24,428 nt of DNA. Source: an uncultured Thermomicrobia bacterium. Lineage in GTDB: Bacteria; Chloroflexota; Chloroflexia; Thermomicrobiales; JALYUS01. The position numbers were made by a program, and so were the translations under genes. This document shows, in pieces, positions 6,372 through 13,742 of this stretch. The notes beneath the pieces are model-generated. The model ran no database searches and was not told where the DNA came from. It worked only from the letters and a program-made list of their open reading frames with translations. How positions within the stretch are numbered: position 1 is the stretch's first letter; every line of letters begins with the position of its first letter. The DNA lies in contig CALBSO010000111.1 of the NCBI GenBank assembly GCA_937968015.1, forward strand, positions 1-24,428, given 5' to 3'.

Positions 6372-8822
6372 ATGCCCAACGAAACGATACAGACGAAAGC
6401 ACCGGCGAAGACGACGCGCATCCGCACGTCCGCCGCGACCAAAGCGCCCACGAAGAAGCCGACAAAGCGCGTTACGACCAAGACCACGGCGAGCGCGACG
6501 AAAGCGCCCACAACGCGCCGCACGACCGGGAGCCGGTCAGCCAACACCGGCACACGCACGCGATCGGCGTCCGGTGGGAAATACACGATGCCGCCAATCG
6601 CGGAAGGCGCACGGCTCGTGATCGTCGAATCGCCCGCGAAGGCGAAGACGATCACGAAGTATCTCGGCCCCGGCTACGCGGTGCGCGCCTCGATGGGGCA
6701 TGTGCGCGATTTGCCGGATCGTGGCATCGGCATTGACCTCGAACACGACTTCGCGCCGACCTATGTCGTCACCGAAGATAAGACGGACACCGTCAAGCAA
6801 CTGAGGGCGGCGATCAAGAGCGCGAGCGCCGTCTACCTCGCTACCGACCCCGACCGTGAGGGAGAAGCGATCGCCTGGCACGTCGTCAAGGCGACGACAC
6901 CGACGCGCGACAAGCCGGTGCATCGCGTCACCTTCCAGGAGATCACGCAGGACGCCGTGCGCGCCGCGATCGCGAACCCGCGCGAGATAGATATGCATCT
7001 CGTGGACGCGCAGCAGGCGCGCCGTGTGCTCGATCGTATCGTCGGCTACCGCCTGTCGCCTTTTCTTTGGAAGAAAGTGACGCGCGGCCTCTCCGCCGGA
7101 CGCGTCCAATCCGTCGCCTTGCGGCTCGTCGTGGATCGGGAACGGGAAATCGCCGCCTTCGTGCCGGAGGAATCGTGGACCGTGGAGGCGGATTTCGCCA
7201 AAATTACTGGCCGGGAACGCACGCCGCGCGATCTCTTCCACGCCCGCCTGACACAGATCAATGGGAAGAAGGCCGATCTGAAGGTGCAGGGAGACGCGCA
7301 AACCGTCCTCGATGGCCTGACGGGCGCGGCCTACGCCGTCAAGGAAGTGACCAAGACCGAGCGACGACGCAACGCCGCGCCGCCGTTCACGACAAGCACG
7401 CTGCAGCAGGAGGCGTCACGCAAGCATGGCTACGCAGTCGCGGGTACAATGCGCATCGCGCAGCAACTCTATGAGGGCATCAAACTCTCCAGCAAGGAGG
7501 GTGAGGTCGGCCTGATTACCTATATGCGCACAGATTCAGTCAACGTCTCGGATGAGGCGCGGGAGGCGGCACGGCGGGTGATCGTCTCCCGCTACGGTGG
7601 CGACTTCTATCCGACGAAGCCGAATTTCTACCGCACGAAGGCGAAGGGCGCACAGGAAGCGCACGAGGCAATCCGGCCGACCGATCCGGCCCGGACACCG
7701 GAGGACGTGCGCCCGTATCTCAACCCGCAGCAGTTCAACATCTACCGGCTGATCTGGCAGCGATTCGTCGCCAGCCAGATGGCACAGGCGGTCTTCGATG
7801 TCACGCAAGTGGACATCCTCGGCACACCGCCGACGCGCGACACCGCGTATATCTTCCGCGCAAGCGGTTCAGTGATCCGCTTCCCCGGCTTTTTGGAAGT
7901 CTACCGGGAGGGCCGCGACGCGGGCGACAGTGACGACGAACTCGACAAGGACGCGCTGCCCGCGCTTCAGGCGGATGAGCCGGTGGACCTCATCAATCTC
8001 TTCCCGGAGCAGCACTGGACGCAACCACCACCCCGCTACACCGAGGCGACGCTCGTCAAGGCGCTCGAAGAACTCGGCATCGGCCGACCGAGTACCTACG
8101 CACCGACGATCGCGACGATCATGAATCGCAACTATGTGACGAAGGACGAGAAAGTGCTCGTGCCGAGCGAGTTGGGCACGATTGTCACGGACGTGCTCGT
8201 CAAGAACTTCCCGGAGATCGTGGATTACGGCTTTACCTCGCAAATGGAAGAGCGGCTGGATGATGTGGCGGAAGGCAAGACCGCGTGGGTGCCGGTGCTC
8301 CGCCAGTTCTACGGGCCGTTCGATGCGACCGCGAAGAAAGCGGAGGCTGATGGCGGCGCGGTCAAGGGCGAGGAGACAGACGAAATCTGCGAGGTTTGCG
8401 GCAAGCCGATGGTCATCCGCGTCTCGCGCTACGGCCGCTTTCTCTCCTGCTCCGGCTACCCGGAGTGCAAGAACACGAAACAACTCGACGGCTCCGGCGC
8501 GCCACCACAGTATGAGAAGGCGCCGGACGAGCCAACCAGCGACATCTGCCCGACCTGTGGGAAACCGATGGTTATCAAGACGGGACGTTACGGCCGCTTC
8601 ATCGCCTGCATGGATTACCCGACCTGCAAGACGAGCAGGAAGATAGAAGTGACGACGGGCGTGCATTGCCCGCAGTGCGCCACCGGCGAACTCGTCCAGC
8701 GCAAGACGCGCAAGGGCAACCGCGTCTTCTGGGGCTGCAACCGCTACCCCGACTGCGACTACACCACCAATACCGACCCGCGCAAAGTTGCCCCCGCACC
8801 CGTCGCGATCTCGGCGGATTAG
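6372..8822 (+). CDS. topA: DNA topoisomerase I (type IA)
   Basis: This 816-residue enzyme relaxes negative supercoils by cutting one strand through a 5'-phosphotyrosine. The TOPRIM domain begins at about residue 82 (LVIVESPAKAKTITKYL) and carries the acidic metal residues in YLATDPDREGEAIAWH (Asp159, Asp161, Glu163). The active-site tyrosine is Tyr384 in LITYMRTDSVNVSDEA. Three C-terminal four-cysteine zinc fingers start at Cys673, Cys726 and Cys766, the normal bacterial arrangement. Residues 1-75 are an unusual Lys/Thr/Ala/Arg-rich tail (TKAPTKKPTKRVTTKTT), low-complexity and probably a disordered DNA-binding arm. ATG 6372 is chosen because AGGAGGGG (6360-6367) sits 4 bases upstream; an in-frame ATG at 6348 has no SD. 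Heptamer-word arrays with the same word lie on both sides of the gene. Confidence 0.97.
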   Translation: MPNETIQTKAPAKTTRIRTSAATKAPTKKPTKRVTTKTTASATKAPTTRRTTGSRSANTGTRTRSASGGKYTMPPIAEGARLVIVESPAKAKTITKYLGPGYAVRASMGHVRDLPDRGIGIDLEHDFAPTYVVTEDKTDTVKQLRAAIKSASAVYLATDPDREGEAIAWHVVKATTPTRDKPVHRVTFQEITQDAVRAAIANPREIDMHLVDAQQARRVLDRIVGYRLSPFLWKKVTRGLSAGRVQSVALRLVVDREREIAAFVPEESWTVEADFAKITGRERTPRDLFHARLTQINGKKADLKVQGDAQTVLDGLTGAAYAVKEVTKTERRRNAAPPFTTSTLQQEASRKHGYAVAGTMRIAQQLYEGIKLSSKEGEVGLITYMRTDSVNVSDEAREAARRVIVSRYGGDFYPTKPNFYRTKAKGAQEAHEAIRPTDPARTPEDVRPYLNPQQFNIYRLIWQRFVASQMAQAVFDVTQVDILGTPPTRDTAYIFRASGSVIRFPGFLEVYREGRDAGDSDDELDKDALPALQADEPVDLINLFPEQHWTQPPPRYTEATLVKALEELGIGRPSTYAPTIATIMNRNYVTKDEKVLVPSELGTIVTDVLVKNFPEIVDYGFTSQMEERLDDVAEGKTAWVPVLRQFYGPFDATAKKAEADGGAVKGEETDEICEVCGKPMVIRVSRYGRFLSCSGYPECKNTKQLDGSGAPPQYEKAPDEPTSDICPTCGKPMVIKTGRYGRFIACMDYPTCKTSRKIEVTTGVHCPQCATGELVQRKTRKGNRVFWGCNRYPDCDYTTNTDPRKVAPAPVAISAD

Positions 8823-8828
8823 CCGAAA

Positions 8829-8891
8829 GTAACAAGCAATGCGCAATGCGGTTCCGAGGGGTTGCCCAACTCATTGCTCATTGCTCATTGC
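8829..8891. repeat. Heptamer-word array 3, inverted (GTAACAA GCAATGC ... CATTGCT), downstream of topA
   Basis: The left arm reads GTAACAA (8829-8835), GCAATGC (8836-8842), GCAATGC (8843-8849). After 22 bases the right arm reads CATTGCT (8872-8878), CATTGCT (8879-8885), CATTGC (8886-8891). The arms can pair as an imperfect hairpin. GCAATGC is the word used upstream of topA, and GTAACAA is the reverse complement of TTGTTAC in array 6. The array lies between the topA stop and the hslV promoter. Confidence 0.85.
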
Positions 8892-8900
8892 CGCCTCGCG

Positions 8901-8929
8901 TTGCCGCCCGCATAGCGCGGTGGTACGCT
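8901..8929 (+). promoter_or_regulatory. Putative hslVU promoter
   Basis: TTGCCG (8901-8906), 17 bases, then TACGCT (8924-8929) preceded by TGG (extended -10). The start of transcription would fall near 8936, which is the A of an ATG opening an 18-codon reading frame (8936-8992) that overlaps the hslV start. Confidence 0.55.
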
Positions 8930-8935
8930 GCATTG

Positions 8936-8992
8936 ATGACTGAGGAACGTTCAGCAAAGGAAACGACAGATATCCATGCCATATATGAATGA
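8936..8992 (+). other. Possible leaderless 18-codon upstream ORF overlapping hslV
   Basis: ATG 8936 opens MTEERSAKETTDIHAIYE and stops with TGA at 8990-8992, inside the start region of hslV. The predicted transcription start falls on this ATG, and there is no SD. It may be a leaderless upstream ORF coupled to hslV translation, or chance. It encodes no recognisable peptide. Confidence 0.25.
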
Positions 8993-9578
8993 GTTATCCC
9001 TGCCCCGCGCACACGGCACGACAATCCTCGCGGTGAAACGTGGCGACATTGTGGCGATGGCGGGCGACGGGCAGATTACCTTCGGCGATGTCGTGATGAA
9101 GCACGGCGCGAAAAAAGTCCGCGTCCTCGGCGATGGCCGGGTGCTGGCGGGGTTCGCCGGCGCCGTCGCGGACGCGCTGACGCTCTTCGAGAAGTTCGAG
9201 GCGCAACTGGACGAGCACAGCGGCAATCTCCGCAAATCCGCTGTCGAACTGGCGAAGGAATGGCGAACCGATCGCTACCTGCGCCGCCTCGAAGCGCAAT
9301 TGCTCGTCGCGGACAGCGAGCAAATCCTTGTCCTCTCCGGTGAGGGCGACGTCGTCGAGCCGGACGAGGGCGTGATCGCCATTGGCTCCGGCGGGCCGTT
9401 CGCGCTCGCCGCCGCAAAGGCGTATCTTGATGGAACAACGTATTCCGCGAAGGAGATCGCCGATAAAGCGATGCACATCGCCGCCGACACCTGCATCTAT
9501 ACCAATGACCACATTACCGTGCTGACGGTCGGCAAGGAAGAATCCGCCCTGCCGTATCGCCGAAGGACTGTACGATGA
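8976..9578 (+). CDS. hslV: ATP-dependent protease proteolytic subunit HslV
   Basis: A 200-residue N-terminal-nucleophile (Ntn) hydrolase that forms the peptidase double ring of the cytoplasmic HslUV protease. The mature start is the TTILAVKRG segment: Thr15 matches the catalytic Thr1 of E. coli HslV (TTIVSVRR). GDGQITFGDVVMKHGAKKVR holds the lysine expected at mature position 33, and GSGGPFALAAAKA is the conserved glycine-rich loop with the active-site Ser. Fourteen residues (MPYMNELSLPRAHG) precede the threonine and must be removed to free it, as no start codon lies closer than ATG 8985; E. coli loses only Met. The SD is weak (AAAGG about 12 bases before the ATG). The stop overlaps the hslU start as ATGA, so the two are translationally coupled. 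Confidence 0.95.
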   Translation: MPYMNELSLPRAHGTTILAVKRGDIVAMAGDGQITFGDVVMKHGAKKVRVLGDGRVLAGFAGAVADALTLFEKFEAQLDEHSGNLRKSAVELAKEWRTDRYLRRLEAQLLVADSEQILVLSGEGDVVEPDEGVIAIGSGGPFALAAAKAYLDGTTYSAKEIADKAMHIAADTCIYTNDHITVLTVGKEESALPYRRRTVR

Positions 9579-11065
9579 GCGCAACGGAACATGTTACCGC
9601 CCGCGATACCCGCCAGCCACCCCAGGCCGCGAACGCCAGCCCACCGAACGGCGTCGTGCCGACCGTCGCCGAAATAACGCCACCGGCGGCGATGACGCCC
9701 GCCGAAATCGTCGCGGAACTCGATAAGTACATTATCGGGCAGAACGAGGCGAAACGCGCCGTCGCCATCGCGCTCCGCAACCGCTTCCGGCGGCAACTCC
9801 TGAGCGAGGACATGCGCGATGAGGTGACGCCGAAAAACATCCTGATGATGGGGCCGACGGGCGTCGGCAAGACGGAGATTGCCCGCCGTGTCGCGAAGAT
9901 CGTGGACGCCCCCTTTATCAAGGTCGAGGCGACGAAGTTCACCGAGGTCGGCTACGTTGGGCGCGATGTCGAGTCCATCATCCGCGATCTCGTCGAGGTT
10001 TCGATTTCCAACCTGCATTCGATGCGGCTGGAAGCGGTGAAGAGCCAGGCGGAGGTCGCCGCGCGGGAGCGGCTCCTCACCTATCTCCTCGAGCAAACGG
10101 ACCACGACCGCCGCCCGCGCGCGAACCGGCGCAATGGCGCGCTGCCGGAGAAGCCGGAACCGGAAGCGGAGAGCGCCGGCGCCGCGCAACGGCAGCGGCG
10201 GCAACGGAAGAAGCTGCTGGAAATGCTCAATCAAGACCTGCTCGAAGATGTGACGGTCGAGATTGACATCGAGCAGTTCTTCGATGAGTACAGCGATGAC
10301 GGCCCCTACGACGAGAGCAGTTACGGCGACTTCCTCGACGACTTGAGCCGCAACGCGTCGCGCCGCCGCTCCCGCCGCGTCAGCGTCCGTGACGCGCGGC
10401 GCATTCTCACGCAACAGGAAGCGTACCGAATGGTGGACTTCGACGCCGTGGTGGACGAGTCCATCCGCCGCGCCGAGGATGCTGCCGTCGTCTTCATTGA
10501 CGAGATTGACAAAACGATCTCGCGTAACGGTGAGTACGGCGCGGATGTCTCCGGCGAGGGCGTGCAGCGGGATTTGCTGCCCATCGTCGAAGGCTCCGTC
10601 GTGATGACGCGCTACGGCCCCGTGAAAACTGACCACATTCTCTTCATCGCGGCGGGCAGTTTCCATGGCGTGAAGCCATCCGACCTCATCCCCGAATTGC
10701 AAGGCCGGTTCCCGCTCCGCGTCGAGTTGCAGAGCCTGACCGAGACGGACCTCCTCGCCATTCTCAAAGAGCCGCGTAACGCGCTGACCAAGCAATACGT
10801 CGCGTTGCTCGCTACCGAGGGCGTGGAGATCGGATTCACGGACGACGGCCTGGAGGAGATGGCCCGCCTGGCTGCGGATGTCAACAATCGCACGCAGGAC
10901 ATCGGCGCGCGGCGACTCGCGACGATTGTCGAGCGCGTCATCGAGCACCTCTCGTTTGACGCCACCACCTTTCGCGGTCAGACGATCACGATTGACGCCA
11001 CCTACGTCCGCGACAAGGTCGGCGACATCGCCGCCGACGAGGATTTGAGCAATTTTATCCTCTAG
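9575..11065 (+). CDS. hslU: HslU, AAA+ unfoldase of the HslUV protease
   Basis: The 496-residue ATPase partner of HslV unfolds substrates and feeds them into the HslV chamber. Walker A is GPTGVGKT (93-100), Walker B is VVFIDEID (305-312), and TEVGYVGRDVESIIRDL marks the pore region. The intermediate I domain lies between (about 120-290) and includes a charged Arg/Glu/Ala-rich stretch. The C-terminal tail EDLSNFIL fits the conserved extension that inserts into HslV and activates it. Residues 1-39 are a Pro/Ala-rich extension absent from E. coli HslU, where the homologous MTPxEIVxELDK segment is close to the start. The gene overlaps hslV by 4 bases. XerC, CodY and TrmFO genes that accompany hslVU in Firmicutes are absent here. 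Confidence 0.97.
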   Translation: MSATEHVTARDTRQPPQAANASPPNGVVPTVAEITPPAAMTPAEIVAELDKYIIGQNEAKRAVAIALRNRFRRQLLSEDMRDEVTPKNILMMGPTGVGKTEIARRVAKIVDAPFIKVEATKFTEVGYVGRDVESIIRDLVEVSISNLHSMRLEAVKSQAEVAARERLLTYLLEQTDHDRRPRANRRNGALPEKPEPEAESAGAAQRQRRQRKKLLEMLNQDLLEDVTVEIDIEQFFDEYSDDGPYDESSYGDFLDDLSRNASRRRSRRVSVRDARRILTQQEAYRMVDFDAVVDESIRRAEDAAVVFIDEIDKTISRNGEYGADVSGEGVQRDLLPIVEGSVVMTRYGPVKTDHILFIAAGSFHGVKPSDLIPELQGRFPLRVELQSLTETDLLAILKEPRNALTKQYVALLATEGVEIGFTDDGLEEMARLAADVNNRTQDIGARRLATIVERVIEHLSFDATTFRGQTITIDATYVRDKVGDIAADEDLSNFIL

Positions 11066-11075
11066 CCTTTTCCAT

Positions 11076-11136
11076 TGTAGGGGCATCCCTTGTGGGTACC
11101 CTTCTCGGGAGGGCACCCACAAGGGATGCCCCTACA
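11076..11136. repeat. Long palindrome with GTAGGGGC termini
   Basis: The 22-base arms 11076-11097 and 11115-11136 are perfect reverse complements; the stem then continues past one mismatch with CCCT/AGGG, leaving a 7-base loop. The ends read TGTAGGGGC...GCCCCTACA. There is no T-run, so it is not a classic terminator for hslU. It fills most of the 89-bp gap between hslU and the DUF402 gene. A second palindrome with the same termini lies at 23338-23435. Confidence 0.9.
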
Positions 11137-11154
11137 GGCGAGGCCACCGCGCCG

Positions 11155-11730
11155 ATGGAAGTGAACACCGAACCAACAGAGGCACGCGTCGCGCTGTACC
11201 ACGCGCGGACGGGGGATCGGCCCCGATTCTCCTATCCCGTGCGCGTGTTGCGATGGCGGCCGTGCCATCTCATCGTCTCAGGCGTCTTCGGGCCGGAGGT
11301 AGCAGGGCGCTCGCCGATCTTCCGGCCCGGCGATGTGACGGCGGAGTTCTTCTGGCGCGACCGCTGGTGGAATGTCATCGCGGGATACGACGCGGCATCC
11401 GGCGACTTGCGCGGCTATTACTGCAATGTCGCTCAGGCGCCGCGCTGGCGGATCGAGCCTGAACCAATCATCGCGTACACCGATCTCGACCTCGATCTGG
11501 TAATTTTCCCGGATGGGCGCGTCGAACTGCACGATGAAGACGAGTTCGTGGAATATGCTGCGCGCTATCACTACCCTCCGCGCATCGTGGAGCGGGCGCG
11601 CCGCACTGTGGACGAACTGAGGGCGCAGATCGCGCGGCGGGCGCATCCATTCCGCTTCGAGTCGCTCCCGGCGCTCTGCGATCGTCTCCGCGTCCCCTCT
11701 CCGACCCCTGAGATGCGTCAATCGCAGTGA
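11155..11730 (+). CDS. DUF402 family protein
   Basis: A 191-residue protein with the DUF402 (PF04167) pattern: RWWNV (70-74), LRGYYCNVA (85-93), YTDLDLDLVIFPDG (108-121) and DEDEF (127-131). The conserved acidic residues of this fold bind a divalent metal. Characterised members include a nucleoside di/triphosphatase of the YgaC/Ntdp type and FomD of fosfomycin biosynthesis, so a phosphohydrolase acting on a nucleotide is a reasonable guess; the substrate here is unknown. I chose ATG 11155 because the frame upstream to GTG 11092 runs through the palindrome. The SD is poor (AGGCGAGG about 11 bases away). The final bases overlap a 16-bp sequence repeated at 23318. It may be read through from hslVU, but the palindrome lies between. 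Confidence 0.85.
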   Translation: MEVNTEPTEARVALYHARTGDRPRFSYPVRVLRWRPCHLIVSGVFGPEVAGRSPIFRPGDVTAEFFWRDRWWNVIAGYDAASGDLRGYYCNVAQAPRWRIEPEPIIAYTDLDLDLVIFPDGRVELHDEDEFVEYAARYHYPPRIVERARRTVDELRAQIARRAHPFRFESLPALCDRLRVPSPTPEMRQSQ

Positions 11731-11738
11731 TGCGATAC
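11723..11738. repeat. CGCAGTGATGYGATAC repeat, copy 1
   Basis: CGCAGTGATGCGATAC spans the stop of the DUF402 gene. A copy differing at one base lies at 23318-23333. In both places palindromic or heptamer sequence follows closely. Confidence 0.55.
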
Positions 11739-11772
11739 TATCCTACGCAGAGCGAACGTCGCGCTGTCCTGA

Positions 11773-11800
11773 CGACTGGCGACCGACGACCGACGACTCC
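11773..11800. repeat. Heptamer-word array 4 (GACCGAC)
   Basis: Four 7-bp words in phase: GACTGGC (11773-11779), GACCGAC (11780-11786), GACCGAC (11787-11793), GACTCCC (11794-11800). The array ends exactly where the GGAGGAGG ribosome-binding site of the glycosyltransferase begins (11801). No inverted arm is present. Confidence 0.75.
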
Positions 11801-11818
11801 CGGAGGAGGCATCGCCGC

Positions 11819-12556
11819 ATGTCCTGGCAATGGCCGGAAGAACCTGCCCCATCGCTGTGGCGCACACTGTCGGTCATCGTGCCGGTCTACAACGAGCGCG
11901 AGACGCTGACGGAGATCGTCCGGCGCATCCGGGATGTGGACCTCAGCACGCAGCGTCTCACGACCGAAATCGTGCTGATAGATGATGGCTCAACGGACGG
12001 CACGCGGGATTTGCTGCCGGGCCTCGCGGAGTTGCCCGGCGTGCGCGTCTTCCTCCAACCGCGCAATCGGGGGAAGGGCGCGGCGGTGCGCGCCGGGATC
12101 GAACACGCGACCGGCGACTTCCTGCTCGTGCAGGACGCCGATCTGGAATACGACCCGCGCGACTACCCAACCCTTCTGCGGCCGATCCTCGAGGGGCGGA
12201 GCAGCGTCGTCTACGGTTCACGCTTCCTCGGTGAGCACAAGGCGATGTATTACTGGCATCAGGTCGGCAACAAACTGCTCACGATGTTCGCAAATATGCT
12301 CTACAACACGACGCTGACGGACATAGAGACATGCTACAAGCTCTGCACGCGCGAGGTTGCGCGGTCCTTCACCCTCAAACAGCATCGCTGGGGCTTCGAC
12401 CCGGAGATGACCGCGAAAATCCTCAAGCGTGGCTACCGCATTTACGAGGTGCCGATCTCGTATAATGGCCGCGAGTTCGATGAAGGGAAGAAAATCAACT
12501 GGCGGGATGCATTTGCGGTGATCGCGTCGCTCGTGCGCTACCGCTTCATGGAATAA
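11819..12556 (+). CDS. Family 2 glycosyltransferase (dolichol-phosphate-mannose-synthase-like)
   Basis: A 245-residue GT2 (GT-A fold) enzyme without membrane spans. Motifs run in order: LSVIVPVYNERETL (17-30), EIVLIDDGSTDGT (50-62), NRGKGAAVRAGI (83-94) and the metal-binding VQDADLEYDP (104-113). A late conserved block, GFDPEMTAKILKRGYRIYEVPISYNGREFDEGKKINWRD (about 192-230), is typical of the DPM1-like branch that moves a sugar from a nucleotide donor to a polyprenyl phosphate or another lipid carrier. Donor and acceptor cannot be read; GDP-mannose from manC in this window would be a plausible donor. The start is well supported by GGAGGAGG (11801-11808) 10 bases before the ATG. The upstream DNA is a heptamer array that touches the SD. 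Confidence 0.9.
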   Translation: MSWQWPEEPAPSLWRTLSVIVPVYNERETLTEIVRRIRDVDLSTQRLTTEIVLIDDGSTDGTRDLLPGLAELPGVRVFLQPRNRGKGAAVRAGIEHATGDFLLVQDADLEYDPRDYPTLLRPILEGRSSVVYGSRFLGEHKAMYYWHQVGNKLLTMFANMLYNTTLTDIETCYKLCTREVARSFTLKQHRWGFDPEMTAKILKRGYRIYEVPISYNGREFDEGKKINWRDAFAVIASLVRYRFME

Positions 12557-12569
12557 TACTCAGGTGACG

Positions 12570-12602
12570 ATGGGCAGATACGTGAGAATGTGCATCGTGT
12601 AA
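12570..12602 (+). other. Ten-codon ORF resembling the permease N-terminus
   Basis: ATG 12570 opens MGRYVRMCIV and ends at TAA 12600-12602. It is in the gap between the glycosyltransferase and the permease gene whose product begins MGRYIAGRIL. It may be a remnant of a partial duplication of the permease start, or chance. Confidence 0.2.
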
Positions 12603-12642
12603 CTGCACAAAAACCGTGCGTGAAGATCGCGAAATCGTTTGA

Positions 12643-12671
12643 TTGACACGGGGTTATGGACGTGCTACATT
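12643..12671 (+). promoter_or_regulatory. Promoter of the peptide importer (dppB)
   Basis: TTGACA (12643-12648), 17-base spacer, TACATT (12666-12671) preceded by TGC (extended -10). This is the best promoter in the window. Transcription would start near 12678, leaving a leader of about 100 bases. The leader contains a 7-codon ORF (12680-12703, MKQRMAI) and a perfect 7-bp hairpin CCGCCCC-ATAC-GGGGCGG (12728-12745). Confidence 0.75.
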
Positions 12672-12727
12672 CCGGGCGAATGAAGCAACGAATGGCCATT
12701 TGAGCATTCGACTCAATCATTGACGGG

Positions 12728-12745
12728 CCGCCCCATACGGGGCGG
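12728..12745 (+). promoter_or_regulatory. Leader hairpin upstream of dppB
   Basis: CCGCCCC (12728-12734), loop ATAC, GGGGCGG (12739-12745): a perfect 7-bp GC stem with a 4-base loop in the dppB 5' leader. It has no T-run, so it is more likely a stabilising or attenuating leader structure than a terminator. Confidence 0.5.
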
Positions 12746-12780
12746 GACTTCACTGTAGAGGGTGCAATCGGAGGTTCGGC

Positions 12781-13725
12781 ATGGGCAGGTACATCGCGGG
12801 GCGCATCCTCTGGATGATCCCGACCCTCCTCTTGATGTCTCTGGCGATCTTTTTTCTCATGCACGCGACGCCGGGCAGCCCGTTCCAGGCCGAAAAAACG
12901 ACCGCAGGTTACATCGAGAACCTGAATAAGCAGTACGGCCTCGATAAGCCGCTGCCGGTGCAGTATGTGGTCTGGATCGGCAATGTGCTGCATGGCGAAT
13001 TCGGATACAGCACCTTCTTCAAGAGCCGCAAGGTGCAGGAAATTATCCGCGAGCAATTCCCGGTTAGCCTGAAAATCGGCTTCATCGCCACGATTTTCTC
13101 CTTCGTCGGTGGCATCGCGCTCGGTGTGCTCGCCGCGGTCAATCAAAATGGTCCGCTCGATTACTTGAGCACACTGCTCGCCATCATCGGCGCGAGCCTG
13201 CCGAACTTCGTCGCCGCGTTCCTCCTGCTCTTCCTGACCGTCATCGTTTTGCCGGGGACATTCCATCTCAACCTCGGCTTCAAAACAACGTGGAGCGGGA
13301 CGCCAAAGGATTACATTCTCCCGGTGCTCGCCCTCTCCTTCCTCCCCCTTGCGACGATCACCAGTTATACCCGTGCGACGATGCTCGACGCGATCCGCTC
13401 GGATTATGTGCGGACGGCGCGCGCGAAGGGTGTCGGTGAACAGCGCGTCATCGGGCGGCATGTCCTCAAGAACGCGCTGATGCCCGCGATCACCCTGATT
13501 GGCCCGATCTTCGCCGGTATCGGCACGGGGACGTTCGTCGTCGAGCAGACGTTTGGCATCCCCGGCATTGGCAAATACTTCGTCACGAGCCTGAATAACC
13601 GGGACTACCCGATGATTATGGCGATCTTCCTCTTGTTCGGTGCGTTCCTTACGGTGATGACGCTCGTCTTCGATGTCGTCTATGGCATGATTGATCCGCG
13701 CGTTCGCTTCGTTGGTCGCGGGTAG
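12781..13725 (+). CDS. dppB: Peptide/nickel-type ABC transporter permease, DppB family
   Basis: A 314-residue inner-membrane permease of the DppB/OppB family (BPD_transp_1). About six hydrophobic spans are visible near 9-28, 98-120, 136-158, 179-198, 234-256 and 278-303, with the large first periplasmic loop typical of the family (QYGLDKPLPVQYVVWIGNVLHGEFG). The cytoplasmic EAA loop that docks on the ATPases is SDYVRTARAKGVGEQRVIGRHVLKNALMP (207-235). The end IDPRVRFVGRG is also typical. With DppC it forms the channel. The solute is not fixed by sequence: peptides, nickel or sugars are all known for the family. CGGAGG (12769-12774) supports the ATG. It is the first gene of the importer and follows a strong promoter; dppC starts 17 bp downstream. 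Confidence 0.93.
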   Translation: MGRYIAGRILWMIPTLLLMSLAIFFLMHATPGSPFQAEKTTAGYIENLNKQYGLDKPLPVQYVVWIGNVLHGEFGYSTFFKSRKVQEIIREQFPVSLKIGFIATIFSFVGGIALGVLAAVNQNGPLDYLSTLLAIIGASLPNFVAAFLLLFLTVIVLPGTFHLNLGFKTTWSGTPKDYILPVLALSFLPLATITSYTRATMLDAIRSDYVRTARAKGVGEQRVIGRHVLKNALMPAITLIGPIFAGIGTGTFVVEQTFGIPGIGKYFVTSLNNRDYPMIMAIFLLFGAFLTVMTLVFDVVYGMIDPRVRFVGRG

Positions 13726-13742
13726 GCGGAAGGAGTCTCTCT

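Noticed and set aside
9497..11122. A 541-codon open frame antisense to hslV/hslU
   Set aside because: It mirrors hslU codon for codon, has an Arg/Val/Asp-rich composition without domains, and is explained by GC-rich third positions. Similar long antisense frames opposite dprA, manC, topA, dppD, dppF and the binding proteins were rejected for the same reason.
11076..11136. Calling the hslU downstream palindrome an intrinsic terminator
   Set aside because: No T-run follows the stem, and its termini match another palindrome far away, so a repeat element is the better label.
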